Source of the DNA: Bacteroidota bacterium
GTDB taxonomy: Bacteria > Bacteroidota > Bacteroidia > Flavobacteriales > Schleiferiaceae
NCBI GenBank assembly: GCA_016868755.1
Contig: VGFU01000002.1
Span: 45,801-109,800, forward strand
Length of the DNA stretch: 64,000 bases
Reading direction: 5' to 3'
Made by a program: the position numbers and the translations under genes. Below the pieces are notes generated by a model. The model did not search any database, was not told the DNA's origin, and saw nothing but the letters and a program-made list of their open reading frames with translations. Each line of letters begins with the position of its first letter. The first letter of the stretch is position 1. Below, piece after piece: positions 7,901-15,533 of the stretch.

Positions 7901-9262
7901 AAGCCCCAATTTGTTCAGGGCGGAATCGAGCGCGGCCACGCCGAACCCATTCTCGATAAGGTTTGGAAGGACTGGGAGGCTTTTGCTTCGTATGCCTTCA
8001 ACAAGTCGCACTCGACCTGCTACGCGTGGATTGCCTACCAGACGGCCTACCTCAAGGCGCACTATCCCGCCGAGTACATGGCGGCAGTGCTCTCCAACAA
8101 CATGAACGACATCAAGCAGGTGACGTTTTTTATGGAGGAGTGCCGTCGCATGAAGCTTCATGTGCTCGGTCCCGACATCAACGAATCGGAGGGTTCCTTT
8201 ACGGTCAACCGCGAAGGGGCTATTCGCTTTGGCCTGCTGGGCATGAAGGGAGTAGGGGCGGCAGCCGTTGACTTTTTGCTGCAGGATCGCGCGGACCACG
8301 GACCCTACACCAGTGTGTTTGACGCCGCCCGCCGCCTCGACCTACGGGTGGTCAACAAGGGCACCTGGGAGTCGCTCGCACTCGGGGGAGCCTTTGACCG
8401 GTTTGAGGGCGTGCACCGAGCGATGTTCTTTGCCGAGGAGTCAGATGGCCGACCTTTTGTCGAGCGCCTGCGCCGCTACGGCCAGGCCTACCAGGACCAG
8501 CTAAATTCCGCTCAGGTAAGCTTGTTTGGCGAAGACAGCGGGGTTGACACGCCCGAGCCGGCGCTGCCGCAGGTTCCGACCTGGAACAACCTCGAGCTGC
8601 TCAAGCGCGAAAAAGAGGTGATCGGGATCTATGTGAGCGCGCACCCGCTCGACGCCTTCCGGTTTGAGCTTAAAACGTTCCGCAAGCAATCGGTCGGCGA
8701 ACTTTCGTCGCTCGACGCGTTTGTTCAGGGCAAGGGCGCCCGCGATTTTGTGGTCGCCGGAATCGTCACAAACGCCCAGGTGCGCACCACCCGCACGGGC
8801 CGCGAAATGGGCAGTTTTGTGCTCGAAGACGAAGAGGGAGCCACTGAATTCGTGCTGTTTGGCCAGCAGTTTCTCGATCTGCGAAGTTTTTTTGTCAACG
8901 ACCTCATGGTGCTGGTGCGCGGACGCGTGCAGCGCCCCGCCTGGGCCCGCGACGACAATCAGGCTAAGTTGGTTGCCGACATCCACAAGATTCAGCTGCT
9001 CAGCGAGTTATTTGATCGCGAAGCGCGCGGACTGACGCTGTTTGCGGCCGTTCAAGACATAACTCCCGCCACCTGGGGCGAGCTGGCGCAGATTTTGCGC
9101 GCGCATCCCGGCAAGCAGCGTCTGCAGTTCCACATTGGCGACGCGGCGAGCCAAACGCAGCTTCGCCTGCCCAGCCGCGGGAGCGGAGTGCAGATTAGCC
9201 GCGAACTTTTAGGTCACCTCGACGAACTCAAACACTTTCACGCGGCGGTACGCCTTGATTAG
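4910..9262 (+). CDS. dnaE: DNA polymerase III alpha subunit with fused 3'-5' exonuclease domain
   Basis: This is the replicative polymerase, 1450 residues against about 1160 for E. coli DnaE. The extra N-terminus (about 1-190) is a DEDDh exonuclease of the DnaQ/epsilon type: FDTETTGL at 5-12, HNLKFDLNAL near 100, and HNATADVEAT near 166 supplying the His and last Asp. A PHP domain starts near residue 258 (HLHVHSQFSV). The palm follows, with GPGRGSAAGSA and the catalytic PDIDIDFDD near 670, then helix-hairpin-helix and OB regions. Proofreading is therefore built into the polymerase chain, an arrangement known in Bacteroidota. The next gene starts one base after its stop. Confidence 0.96.
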   Translation: MYLVFDTETTGLPRDWNAPLSDVDNWPRVVQVAWQLHDPDGALIEARDFLIKPEGFNIPFGAEEIHGISTELARTEGVSAPDALAAFQSALDRTQFMVGHNLKFDLNALGAEYVRLGWDESWITKPVLDTMTPQTAALVGIPGRSGFKPAKLGELHAKLFGQEFSEAHNATADVEATARCFWELVRIRHWQPAQLGVQPDQLESFIAAHPHLVSPIGLTHRNLKAASAALKARVSAPAAPTEAPAAAVAYQDTPFFHLHVHSQFSVLQATTKVPELIKRVAADGQPAVALTDLGNMMGAFQFVQGVQTHNKNRPEGTPELKAIMGMDAYVCRNHLDRSQKDDGYQIPLLAKNKTGYHNLAKLSSIAYITGFYYVPRIDRDLLLAHKEGVMVTTGGIMGEVPQLILNVGEKQAEEAFLWWKEQFGADFYAEINRHGLPEEDAINEVLRRFCDRHGVKAVAANNSFYLDEAQAEAHDILLCVKESEKKATPIGRGRGFRYGLPNSKFYLTTQAEMRQRFADWPEALANLGEILEKVENFGLARDVLLPAFEIPQEFVHPDDATDGGKRGENAYLRHLTYVGAKKRWGDPVPTEIAERLDFELETIERTGYPGYFLIVQDFCQAARDMGVSVGPGRGSAAGSAVAYATGITNVDPITYDLLFERFLNPDRVSLPDIDIDFDDRGRDKVIQYVIDKYGSNQVAQIITYGSMAAKSAIKDAGRALDLPFDEADRLTKSVPDNSSLPAILDADDATIREKFRNEDYDKAVALRQMAKGNDLKAATLQQAKVLEGSLRNTGIHACGVIITPSDIRELIPVATAKDSAMWTTQFDNAVVESAGLLKMDFLGLKTLTLIKDSLELVRKRHGVEIDIEAIPLDDVATYELFQRGDTVGIFQYESPGMQKHLKDLKPTVFGDLIAMNALYRPGPLEYIPSFIRRKHGVEPISYDLVDMEEYLSETYGITVYQEQVMLLSQKLAGFTKGQADMLRKAMGKKIKAVLDQMKPQFVQGGIERGHAEPILDKVWKDWEAFASYAFNKSHSTCYAWIAYQTAYLKAHYPAEYMAAVLSNNMNDIKQVTFFMEECRRMKLHVLGPDINESEGSFTVNREGAIRFGLLGMKGVGAAAVDFLLQDRADHGPYTSVFDAARRLDLRVVNKGTWESLALGGAFDRFEGVHRAMFFAEESDGRPFVERLRRYGQAYQDQLNSAQVSLFGEDSGVDTPEPALPQVPTWNNLELLKREKEVIGIYVSAHPLDAFRFELKTFRKQSVGELSSLDAFVQGKGARDFVVAGIVTNAQVRTTRTGREMGSFVLEDEEGATEFVLFGQQFLDLRSFFVNDLMVLVRGRVQRPAWARDDNQAKLVADIHKIQLLSELFDREARGLTLFAAVQDITPATWGELAQILRAHPGKQRLQFHIGDAASQTQLRLPSRGSGVQISRELLGHLDELKHFHAAVRLD

Positions 9263-9263
9263 C

Positions 9264-9944
9264 ATGAAGCAGGCCATAGCAGCACTCGGATTCTGGTTCC
9301 TCGCCACGATGGCCGTTGGGCAAAATGCGGTGGACGCCCAAGGGCGTAGAACCGGACCCTGGTCGGCCAAGCACCCCAACGGGCAGCCCCGATACGAAGG
9401 GCAGTTTGACGCGGGCGTTCCGGTCGGAAGGTTTGTGTACTACCACGACAACGGGTTTCGCAGCGCCCAAATGGACTACCGCGGGCGCAGCGGGGTGTGC
9501 GCCACGGAACAGTACGACGAAAAGGGCAAGCTCATGGCACGCGGAATCTACAACGTCCAGCGGCAGCGCGACAGCCTTTGGGTGACCTATGCGTTTGACG
9601 GCACCAAGCTTGAGCATGCGCCCTACCGCAAGGGCGAGCTGCACGGGGCCTACACGATGTTTTACCCCGACGGCAAGGTGATGGAGCGCGGCGAGTACGT
9701 CGACGGCGCGAAGCAGGGCACCTGGATTCGGTTTTCAGATACCGGCAGCAAGGAGCGCAGCTCGACCTGGGAGGCCGGCCGGCTGCACGGCGCCTGGACG
9801 GAGTTTGATGCCGACGGCCGCGTGGCGGTCACGGGAAGCTACGTGAACGACCTGCGCCACGGCGCGTGGACCTACCTCGAGCGCGGCAGCGTCGTGCGCA
9901 CGGAGAGCTACCGGCGCGGAATCCTGCAAAAGCCCAAGCCCTAA
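9264..9944 (+). CDS. Exported MORN-repeat (YwqK-like) protein
   Basis: The 226-residue protein begins with a signal peptide ([20 protein letters not shown]). It then carries repeated motifs of the MORN_2/YwqK type, such as [37 protein letters not shown] and [19 protein letters not shown]. Databases often label such proteins YwqK-family antitoxins, but no toxin partner is visible here. The ATG at 9264 lies one base after the dnaE stop. A TTG at 9255 is possible but would lengthen the signal n-region. It ends in a one-base overlap (TAATG) with mnmA. Function is unknown, probably periplasmic or outer-membrane. Confidence 0.78.
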   Translation: MKQAIAALGFWFLATMAVGQNAVDAQGRRTGPWSAKHPNGQPRYEGQFDAGVPVGRFVYYHDNGFRSAQMDYRGRSGVCATEQYDEKGKLMARGIYNVQRQRDSLWVTYAFDGTKLEHAPYRKGELHGAYTMFYPDGKVMERGEYVDGAKQGTWIRFSDTGSKERSSTWEAGRLHGAWTEFDADGRVAVTGSYVNDLRHGAWTYLERGSVVRTESYRRGILQKPKP

Positions 9945-11089
9945 TGGCGCGCGTGGTCGTCGGTCTTTCGGGCGGAGTGGATTCGTCGGTCGCCGCCTTG
10001 CTGATGCAGCAGGCGGGCCACGAGGTCATCGGAATATTCATGCGCAACTGGAACGACGCGTCGCCCACCTTAGAAGACGAATGCCCGTGGATTGAAGACT
10101 CCAACGACGCCCTGCTCGTCGCCGAAAAACTCGGAATCCCCTTTCAGGTGCTCGACCTCTCGGTGGCCTACAAGGAGCGCATCGTCGACTACATGTTTGC
10201 CGAGTACCAGGCCGGCCGCACCCCCAATCCCGACGTGCTGTGCAACCGCGAAATCAAGTTTGATTTGTTCCTCGATGCTGCTCGGAGCCTTGGCGCTGAT
10301 TTGGTTGCGACGGGCCACTACGCCCGGGTGGAGCGCGACGCCGACGGCCGCATGCACTTGCGGGCGGGCCTCGATGCCGGCAAGGACCAGTCCTACTTTT
10401 TATGCCAGCTCAACCAAGAGCAGCTGGCCCACGCCGTGTTTCCCATTGGCGGACATCAGAAGTCTGAGGTGCGACGGATTGCCGCTGAAGCCGGGCTCGT
10501 GACGGCCGCCAAGAAGGATTCCCAAGGCCTTTGCTTCATTGGCCACGTGCGCCTTCCCGATTTTTTGCAGCAGCAGCTCAAGCCCAAGCGCGGCCAGATC
10601 GTGGAGATTCCTCGGGATTCCGCCAAAATTCAGGCCGTAGCTCCCGGCCGGCCCTGGGGTTTTATGCCTGAAGACGGGGTAGAGGTGGGTGAGCATCAGG
10701 GCGCACACTACTTCACGGTGGGGCAGCGCAAGGGCCTGCTTGTGGGCGGAAAACCGCTGCCGCTCTTCGTGCTTGCTACGGACGTGGTGCGCAACGTGGT
10801 CTATGTTGGCCAGGGCGAAGACCACCCGGGCCTCTACCGCTCGGTGCTATGGATTGCGGCCGACGACGTGCACTGGGTTCAGCCCTGGCAGTCGCTTCAG
10901 CCCGGCGAGCAGGCAGACCAACTCGTGCGAATTCGCTACCGCCAAACGCTCGTCCCAGCCCAACTTCGGGCCGACGAGGGCGGACTTTGGATTACCTTCA
11001 GCCAACCCATGAAGGCGGTGGCGCCAGGCCAGTTTGCGGCCTGGTACCGCGGCGACGATCTGGTGGGCTCGGGTGTTATAACAAACTGA
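9944..11089 (+). CDS. mnmA: tRNA-specific 2-thiouridylase MnmA
   Basis: MnmA thiolates uridine 34 of Lys, Glu and Gln tRNAs. The 381-residue protein opens [18 protein letters not shown], the PP-loop ATP site. It carries the catalytic pair in [12 protein letters not shown] and [14 protein letters not shown], and ends with a beta-barrel domain. An in-frame start 26 codons upstream exists but lies in the preceding gene and adds unrelated residues. The ATG overlapping the previous stop is therefore preferred. MnmE, acting on the same wobble uridine, is encoded at 52813-54162. A secreted subtilase follows after 2 bases. Confidence 0.96.
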   Translation: MARVVVGLSGGVDSSVAALLMQQAGHEVIGIFMRNWNDASPTLEDECPWIEDSNDALLVAEKLGIPFQVLDLSVAYKERIVDYMFAEYQAGRTPNPDVLCNREIKFDLFLDAARSLGADLVATGHYARVERDADGRMHLRAGLDAGKDQSYFLCQLNQEQLAHAVFPIGGHQKSEVRRIAAEAGLVTAAKKDSQGLCFIGHVRLPDFLQQQLKPKRGQIVEIPRDSAKIQAVAPGRPWGFMPEDGVEVGEHQGAHYFTVGQRKGLLVGGKPLPLFVLATDVVRNVVYVGQGEDHPGLYRSVLWIAADDVHWVQPWQSLQPGEQADQLVRIRYRQTLVPAQLRADEGGLWITFSQPMKAVAPGQFAAWYRGDDLVGSGVITN

Positions 11090-11091
11090 CT

Positions 11092-12723
11092 ATGAAAAAT
11101 TTAATCTTGCTTTATTTAAGTATTGGTTCAATTTCTGCTTGGGCCCAGGATGCACCGAGGAAGCACTGGGTTTTTTTGCGCGAAACCAGCGTTAATTATG
11201 CGGAGCCGATGCTGGGGACCGACGCGTTGACGCGCCGAGCGGCCCAAGGAATCGCGCTGCGGAATTCTGATTTTGCCCTGCAGCCCGAGGCCGTTGCCGC
11301 CGTTGCCAACGTTGCGCCTACGGTCGGCCGGAGCCGTTGGCTGCGCGCCCTGGTGGTCGAAGCCGACGCGGCGCAGCTTACGCAGCTCCGCGCACTCCCT
11401 TGGGTTCAGTCCACCCAGCCCGTGGGAATCATGAGGCGAAGCCTTACCGAAGCGCCGGGAGTTCCGCCCACATCTGCAGCCCCAGCTTTGGGGTCTGAAG
11501 CGCCCCGGTCCGCCGTAGGCAGCGAAGAAGATGGGGTGCACGGTTACCAGTACGGAGCCTCGACCCAGCAGGTCAACCAAATTCAAGTGAACGCCCTGCA
11601 CGACGCGGGGTTTGACGGCGCCGGGGTGAAGGTGGCCCTGATGGATGCCGGGTTCACCGGTGCCGATACCTACACGGCCTTTCAGGGTGCTTGGCAGCAA
11701 GGCCGCGTGCTCGGAACCTGGGACTACATCGACGGCGACACCAACGTCTTTCACTTGGGCAGCCACGGGATGAGCGTCTGGAGCACCATTTGTGCGGACT
11801 TAGACGCCACCTTCGTGGGCACCGCCCCCAAAGCGTCGTTTTACCTGTTTAAAACCGAAAATCAACTCACCGAGACCATTGCTGAAGAGTACAACTGGGT
11901 TATGGCCGCGGAACGCGCCGACTCGCTGGGTGTTGACGTCATTAACACGTCGCTTGGCTACACCACGTTTGACAACGGAGTGGGGGACCACAGCTACGCC
12001 GATATGGACGGTCGTACCACGCCGATTTCGATTGCCGCCGTCGCCGCGGCGCGCACCGGCATGATTCTCTGCATTTCGGCCGGTAACGAAGGCGCGTCGT
12101 CGTGGAAGTACATTTCGGCACCCGCCGACGCCGATTCCATTCTGGCGGTGGGTGCCGTCGATGAGTTCGGGGTGCGTGCGAGCTTCAGCAGCCAAGGTCC
12201 GTCGGCTGACGGCCGGATCAAGCCCGACGTAGCCGCGCGCGGACTGGGCGCAACCGTAGTCAATTCTTCGGGCAACGTGGCGACTTCTTCGGGCACGAGT
12301 TTCTCGTCGCCTATCATGGCTGGGGCGATGGCCAGCTTGGTGCAAGCGGCTAAAACGTTCCCCAACGGATACACGGCCAACGACCTGATTCACCGGGTGC
12401 GCATGTCGGCGCACCGTTCGTTTGCGCCCGATTCCTTTTTAGGCTACGGAATTCCCAACTTTGCCACGGTACTAAACGGACTCGGAATCGAGCAGCCCGA
12501 CGCCCAGCGTGGCTGGACCCTTCACTCCCTCAACCAGGGCGGCTGGGTGCTTCGCCGTTCCGACGCCCGCTCCGCGGACGCCCTCGAGATCATTGCGGTC
12601 GACGGCCGCCTCCTGGACCGCCTTGACGTGCCTTCGGGCCAAAACGAAGTCCGACTCGACGCCCGCTCCTTTTGGTGCACCGTGCGCAGCCGCACCCAGG
12701 TCGTCACAGTTCCCGCCAACTGA
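11092..12723 (+). CDS. Secreted S8 (subtilisin-like) serine protease with probable T9SS C-terminal domain
   Basis: The 543-residue product has an N-terminal signal (MKNLILLYLSIGSISAWAQ) and an S8 peptidase domain. The catalytic residues are Asp185 (ALMDAGFTG), His225 (GSHGMSV) and Ser403 (GTSFSSPIMAG). A propeptide-like stretch occupies about residues 20-150. The last 80 residues form a small beta domain with the VDGRLLDRLDVPSGQNEV pattern of a type-A type IX secretion sorting domain. It is therefore probably exported to the cell surface or medium. The start was chosen because the signal peptide begins there, 2 bases after mnmA. Substrate unknown. Confidence 0.92.
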   Translation: MKNLILLYLSIGSISAWAQDAPRKHWVFLRETSVNYAEPMLGTDALTRRAAQGIALRNSDFALQPEAVAAVANVAPTVGRSRWLRALVVEADAAQLTQLRALPWVQSTQPVGIMRRSLTEAPGVPPTSAAPALGSEAPRSAVGSEEDGVHGYQYGASTQQVNQIQVNALHDAGFDGAGVKVALMDAGFTGADTYTAFQGAWQQGRVLGTWDYIDGDTNVFHLGSHGMSVWSTICADLDATFVGTAPKASFYLFKTENQLTETIAEEYNWVMAAERADSLGVDVINTSLGYTTFDNGVGDHSYADMDGRTTPISIAAVAAARTGMILCISAGNEGASSWKYISAPADADSILAVGAVDEFGVRASFSSQGPSADGRIKPDVAARGLGATVVNSSGNVATSSGTSFSSPIMAGAMASLVQAAKTFPNGYTANDLIHRVRMSAHRSFAPDSFLGYGIPNFATVLNGLGIEQPDAQRGWTLHSLNQGGWVLRRSDARSADALEIIAVDGRLLDRLDVPSGQNEVRLDARSFWCTVRSRTQVVTVPAN

Positions 12724-12731
12724 AGCACCGC

Positions 12732-13667
12732 ATGACCACGCGCCTCACCCAACTTTTGGGAATCGAGCATCCCATCATCCAGGGCGGAATGATTTGGTGC
12801 TCCGGCTGGGAGCTGGCGGCAGCGGTCTCCAACACCGGCGGCCTTGGAACCCTGGGCTCGGGCAGCATGTACCCTGACGAGCTGCGGGCGCAGCTCGCAG
12901 CCTTACGCTCGGCCACGGACCGGCCGTTTGCTGTGAACATTCCGATGCTCTACCCCAACATCGAGGAGCACTTGCAGTCCTGTATCGATTTCGACGTGCC
13001 GGTGGTCATCACGTCGGCGGGCAACCCCAAGCTGCACACCGCCTGGCTCAAGGAGCGGGGCCGCACCGTGCTTCACGTGGTGGCCTCGAGCGCCTTTGCC
13101 GTAAAAGCCGAGGCGGCTGGCGTCGACGCGGTTATTGCCGAAGGTTTTGAGGCGGGCGGACACAACGGTCGCGACGAAACCACCACGATGGTCTTGGTTC
13201 CGGCGGTGGTCGATGCGGTGTCGATACCGGTCGTGGCTGCCGGCGGTATCGCTGACGGCCGCAGCATGGCGGCCGCCCTAATGCTGGGCGCCGAAGGCGT
13301 TCAAATGGGCTCCCGCTTTGTCGCTACCCCCGAAGCCTCGGCCCACGAAGCCTTCAAGGGCGAGGTGCTGAGCGCCGGTGAAGGATCGACCCAGCTGACG
13401 TTGAAGGAACTGGCTCCGGTTCGCTTGCTGAAAAATCCCTTTTATGCGGAGGTCGCCGCGGCCTACGCGCGCGGCGCCCAAGCCGAAGAACTCGCAGCCC
13501 TTTTGGGCCGCGGTCGGGCTAAAAAGGGCATGCGCGAGGGCGACCTCGTCGATGGGGAGCTCGAAATTGGCCAGGTAGCCGCTCGCATCAACGAACTGAA
13601 GCCAGCCGCTGACGTGGTCCGCGAAACCGCCCAAATGTGTGAGGCACTTCTGCGGCGGGGTACGTAG
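12732..13667 (+). CDS. Nitronate monooxygenase / FabK-like FMN enzyme
   Basis: The 311-residue TIM-barrel protein belongs to the nitronate monooxygenase / 2-nitropropane dioxygenase family. It shows IEHPIIQGGMIWCSGWELA at the N-terminus, the AEGFEAGGHNGRDE flavin loop near residue 138, AAGGIADGRS and GAEGVQMGSRF. Enoyl-ACP reductase II (FabK) shares these motifs and cannot be excluded, so the substrate remains open. The ATG at 12732 gives the normal family N-terminus; an upstream in-frame start overlaps the protease gene. It is the last gene of the plus-strand run from dnaE and converges on the PhnA-like gene. Confidence 0.85.
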   Translation: MTTRLTQLLGIEHPIIQGGMIWCSGWELAAAVSNTGGLGTLGSGSMYPDELRAQLAALRSATDRPFAVNIPMLYPNIEEHLQSCIDFDVPVVITSAGNPKLHTAWLKERGRTVLHVVASSAFAVKAEAAGVDAVIAEGFEAGGHNGRDETTTMVLVPAVVDAVSIPVVAAGGIADGRSMAAALMLGAEGVQMGSRFVATPEASAHEAFKGEVLSAGEGSTQLTLKELAPVRLLKNPFYAEVAAAYARGAQAEELAALLGRGRAKKGMREGDLVDGELEIGQVAARINELKPAADVVRETAQMCEALLRRGT

Positions 13668-13672
13668 CCAAC

Positions 13673-13885
13673 TTAGTCGCGCGCTTGGCGCTTGACAAAC
13701 TTGGTCAAAATCACGATTTCTTGGCCCTCGACCCGGCCTTCGATGTAGTCGGCGTTGCTGCGGTCGAGGCGAATGTTGCGGACCACCGTGCCTTTTTTGG
13801 GCGCTACGGCCTGTTCGGTCAAGGGTGCAGTCACGCCGCAAAGCTCACAGCGTACTTCGCTGCGGGCAGCTAATTCAGTATTCAA
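13673..13885 (-). CDS. Internally shortened PhnA/YjdM-like protein
   Basis: About 70 residues. The N-terminal part (ARSEVRCELCGVTAPL) matches the first zinc-ribbon knuckle of PhnA/YjdM proteins. The C-terminal part (KKGTVVRNIRL then IEGRVEGQEIVILTKFVKR) matches their terminal SH3-like strand. Bacteroidota full-length members have roughly 190 residues. Here the middle, including the second Cys pair, is missing without a frame break. A TTG at 13885 gives the family-like start; an ATG at 13969 would overlap gmhA by 47 bases. It follows gmhA by 37 bases. It may be an internal-deletion relic or a functional short form. Role unknown. Confidence 0.6.
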   Translation of the reverse strand: MNTELAARSEVRCELCGVTAPLTEQAVAPKKGTVVRNIRLDRSNADYIEGRVEGQEIVILTKFVKRQARD

Positions 13886-13922
13886 GGGTGTTGGGGGGTA
13901 GTAAAACGCAGGTGCGGACGCC

Positions 13923-14522
13923 TCAGGCAATGCGGGCGTCGTAGGTTCCGCCCATGCTCGGCGCGTCACCCATCAGCCGTGCTATGCATGCTTTTTTGAC
14001 CATGTTGAACACGGCCATGTGCACGTCTTCTGCGACTTCCATGTCCATGGCGTCGGAGTGTATGCTTAGGTCGGCCATTTCTCGGAGTTTTCCGCCCTTG
14101 AAGCCCGTCATGCCGACAAGGGTGGCGCCGTGGTCCTTGGCGTAGTGGCCGGCTTTGAGCACGTTTAGGGAGTTTCCGCTGCCGCTAATCCCGATTACAA
14201 GGTCGCCCGGCTTGAGATAGTTTTTAAGGGGTTCGACAAAAATGTCGTCCCAACCAATGTCGTTGGCAATCGCCATCATGCTGGGAAGGTTGTCGTTCAG
14301 GCAGATCATTTTGAAGCGCTGATCGAGCCCGTAGGACGCCCCCTTAAGAAAGTCGCCCGCCGCGTGGCTGGCACTTGCTCCCGACCCGCCATTGCCCATG
14401 GTGAAAATTTGGGCACCCCGTGCGTGGGCATCAATAAAAAGTTGAACCAGGCGGTCGACGGCGGCCATGTCGAGCGCCTCAAGCGTTTGCGTCAGGAGTT
14501 GGCGGTATTCGGTCGGATTCAT
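13923..14522 (-). CDS. gmhA: Sedoheptulose 7-phosphate isomerase
   Basis: The 199-residue SIS-domain protein matches GmhA/LpcA. GmhA converts sedoheptulose 7-phosphate to D-glycero-D-manno-heptose 7-phosphate. Typical features are IFTMGNGGSGASASHAAGDF near 38-57, VIGISGSGNSLNVLKA near 108, and ALAMDMEVAEDVHM-type residues near the end (SDAMDMEVAEDVHMAVFN). It lies 12 bases downstream of hddA in a four-gene minus-strand run holding the whole GDP-heptose pathway. Loss of this enzyme would block the pathway at its first step. Confidence 0.94.
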   Translation of the reverse strand: MNPTEYRQLLTQTLEALDMAAVDRLVQLFIDAHARGAQIFTMGNGGSGASASHAAGDFLKGASYGLDQRFKMICLNDNLPSMMAIANDIGWDDIFVEPLKNYLKPGDLVIGISGSGNSLNVLKAGHYAKDHGATLVGMTGFKGGKLREMADLSIHSDAMDMEVAEDVHMAVFNMVKKACIARLMGDAPSMGGTYDARIA

Positions 14523-14534
14523 AGTAAAACGGGT

Positions 14535-15533
14535 TTATCTCAGAAAGTTCGGTACTTCGTCGGAATAAATAATACGCGATCCCTCAAAATCCCACTGAAA
14601 TGGGAAGGGGCGCAGGTCGCTCAAGGCGTTGTCGATCTGCGTGTGGTCTTCGGGGCGGGCAACAAAGAGCATGAATCCGCCCCCACCGGCCCCCAAAAGC
14701 TTGCCGCCCAGGGCGCCCGCGCGAAGTCCGCGCTCGTAGGCATCTTGAATGCTGAGGTCGCTGATTCCGCTGGCGAGGCTCTGCTTGAGCTGCCAGTTTT
14801 CGTGCATCAGCCGGCCGCATTCCGCCCAATTGCTCTGGCCCAGGGCCACCGCCAAGGGGTCCACCAGGTCAACCATGTCGCGAAGAACCTCTTGCTTGCT
14901 GCGCGTGGCGCTTTCGCGGCTTTGCTCGGCCAATATGGCTGAAGCTGACCGCTGGTTGCCCAGGTAGTAGAGCCGAAGGTGTCGAAGCCAGCCCTCAGGG
15001 TCGGGAAGGACCACCGGCTCTACCGACACGCGTTCGTCGCCGTGAAACCTAAAAATGTTGAACCCACCAAAAGCGGCAGCGTACTGGTCTTGCTTTCCGA
15101 TGGGCTCGCCCAAGTCGCCGAGTTCTACGGCGCAGGCCTGCTCGGCCAACCACGCTTTGGTGGCTTCGTCAGAACGCCCAATGCGGGCCATGAGGTTGTG
15201 CAAGGTTCCGACGGTGAACGACGACGACGAGCCCATGCCGGTGCCCGCCGGCACGTCAGCGATGGAACTGATTTCGAGTCCGGTGCTCAATTGGAGCCGC
15301 GTGAGAATGGCCCGGAGTAGGGGGTGCTGAAGTTCCGCTACGCTCGAAACGGTTTCGGTACTCGAGTACTTGGTGCGGATTTGCCCGGCCTCGAAGTAGT
15401 CGTGGCTGCTGACATACAGGTACTTAGCGATGGTGCTCGAAAGGACCGCTCCGCCGTGCTCGCGGTAGTAGGCGGGCAGGTCAGAGCCTCCGCCGACGTA
15501 GGAGATGCGAAAGGGCGTACGGCTGATGATCAT
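14535..15533 (-). CDS. hddA: D-glycero-alpha-D-manno-heptose 7-phosphate kinase (GHMP family)
   Basis: The 332-residue GHMP kinase carries ISRTPFRISYVGGGSDLPAYY at the N-terminus, the ATP loop PAGTGMGSSSSFTVG near residue 98, and KLLGAGGGGFMLFVAR near 278. These match HddA, which makes heptose 1,7-bisphosphate in the GDP-heptose branch, rather than bacterial galactokinase. Its start overlaps the end of the upstream hddC-gmhB fusion by 4 bases. Context with GmhA and a guanylyltransferase-like domain supports the alpha-anomer (GDP) branch. Confidence 0.9.
   Translation of the reverse strand: MIISRTPFRISYVGGGSDLPAYYREHGGAVLSSTIAKYLYVSSHDYFEAGQIRTKYSSTETVSSVAELQHPLLRAILTRLQLSTGLEISSIADVPAGTGMGSSSSFTVGTLHNLMARIGRSDEATKAWLAEQACAVELGDLGEPIGKQDQYAAAFGGFNIFRFHGDERVSVEPVVLPDPEGWLRHLRLYYLGNQRSASAILAEQSRESATRSKQEVLRDMVDLVDPLAVALGQSNWAECGRLMHENWQLKQSLASGISDLSIQDAYERGLRAGALGGKLLGAGGGGFMLFVARPEDHTQIDNALSDLRPFPFQWDFEGSRIIYSDEVPNFLR

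Noticed and set aside
9264..9944. Toxin-antitoxin system suggested by the YwqK-type name
   Set aside because: The protein is exported and has only MORN-like repeats; no toxin gene is adjacent.
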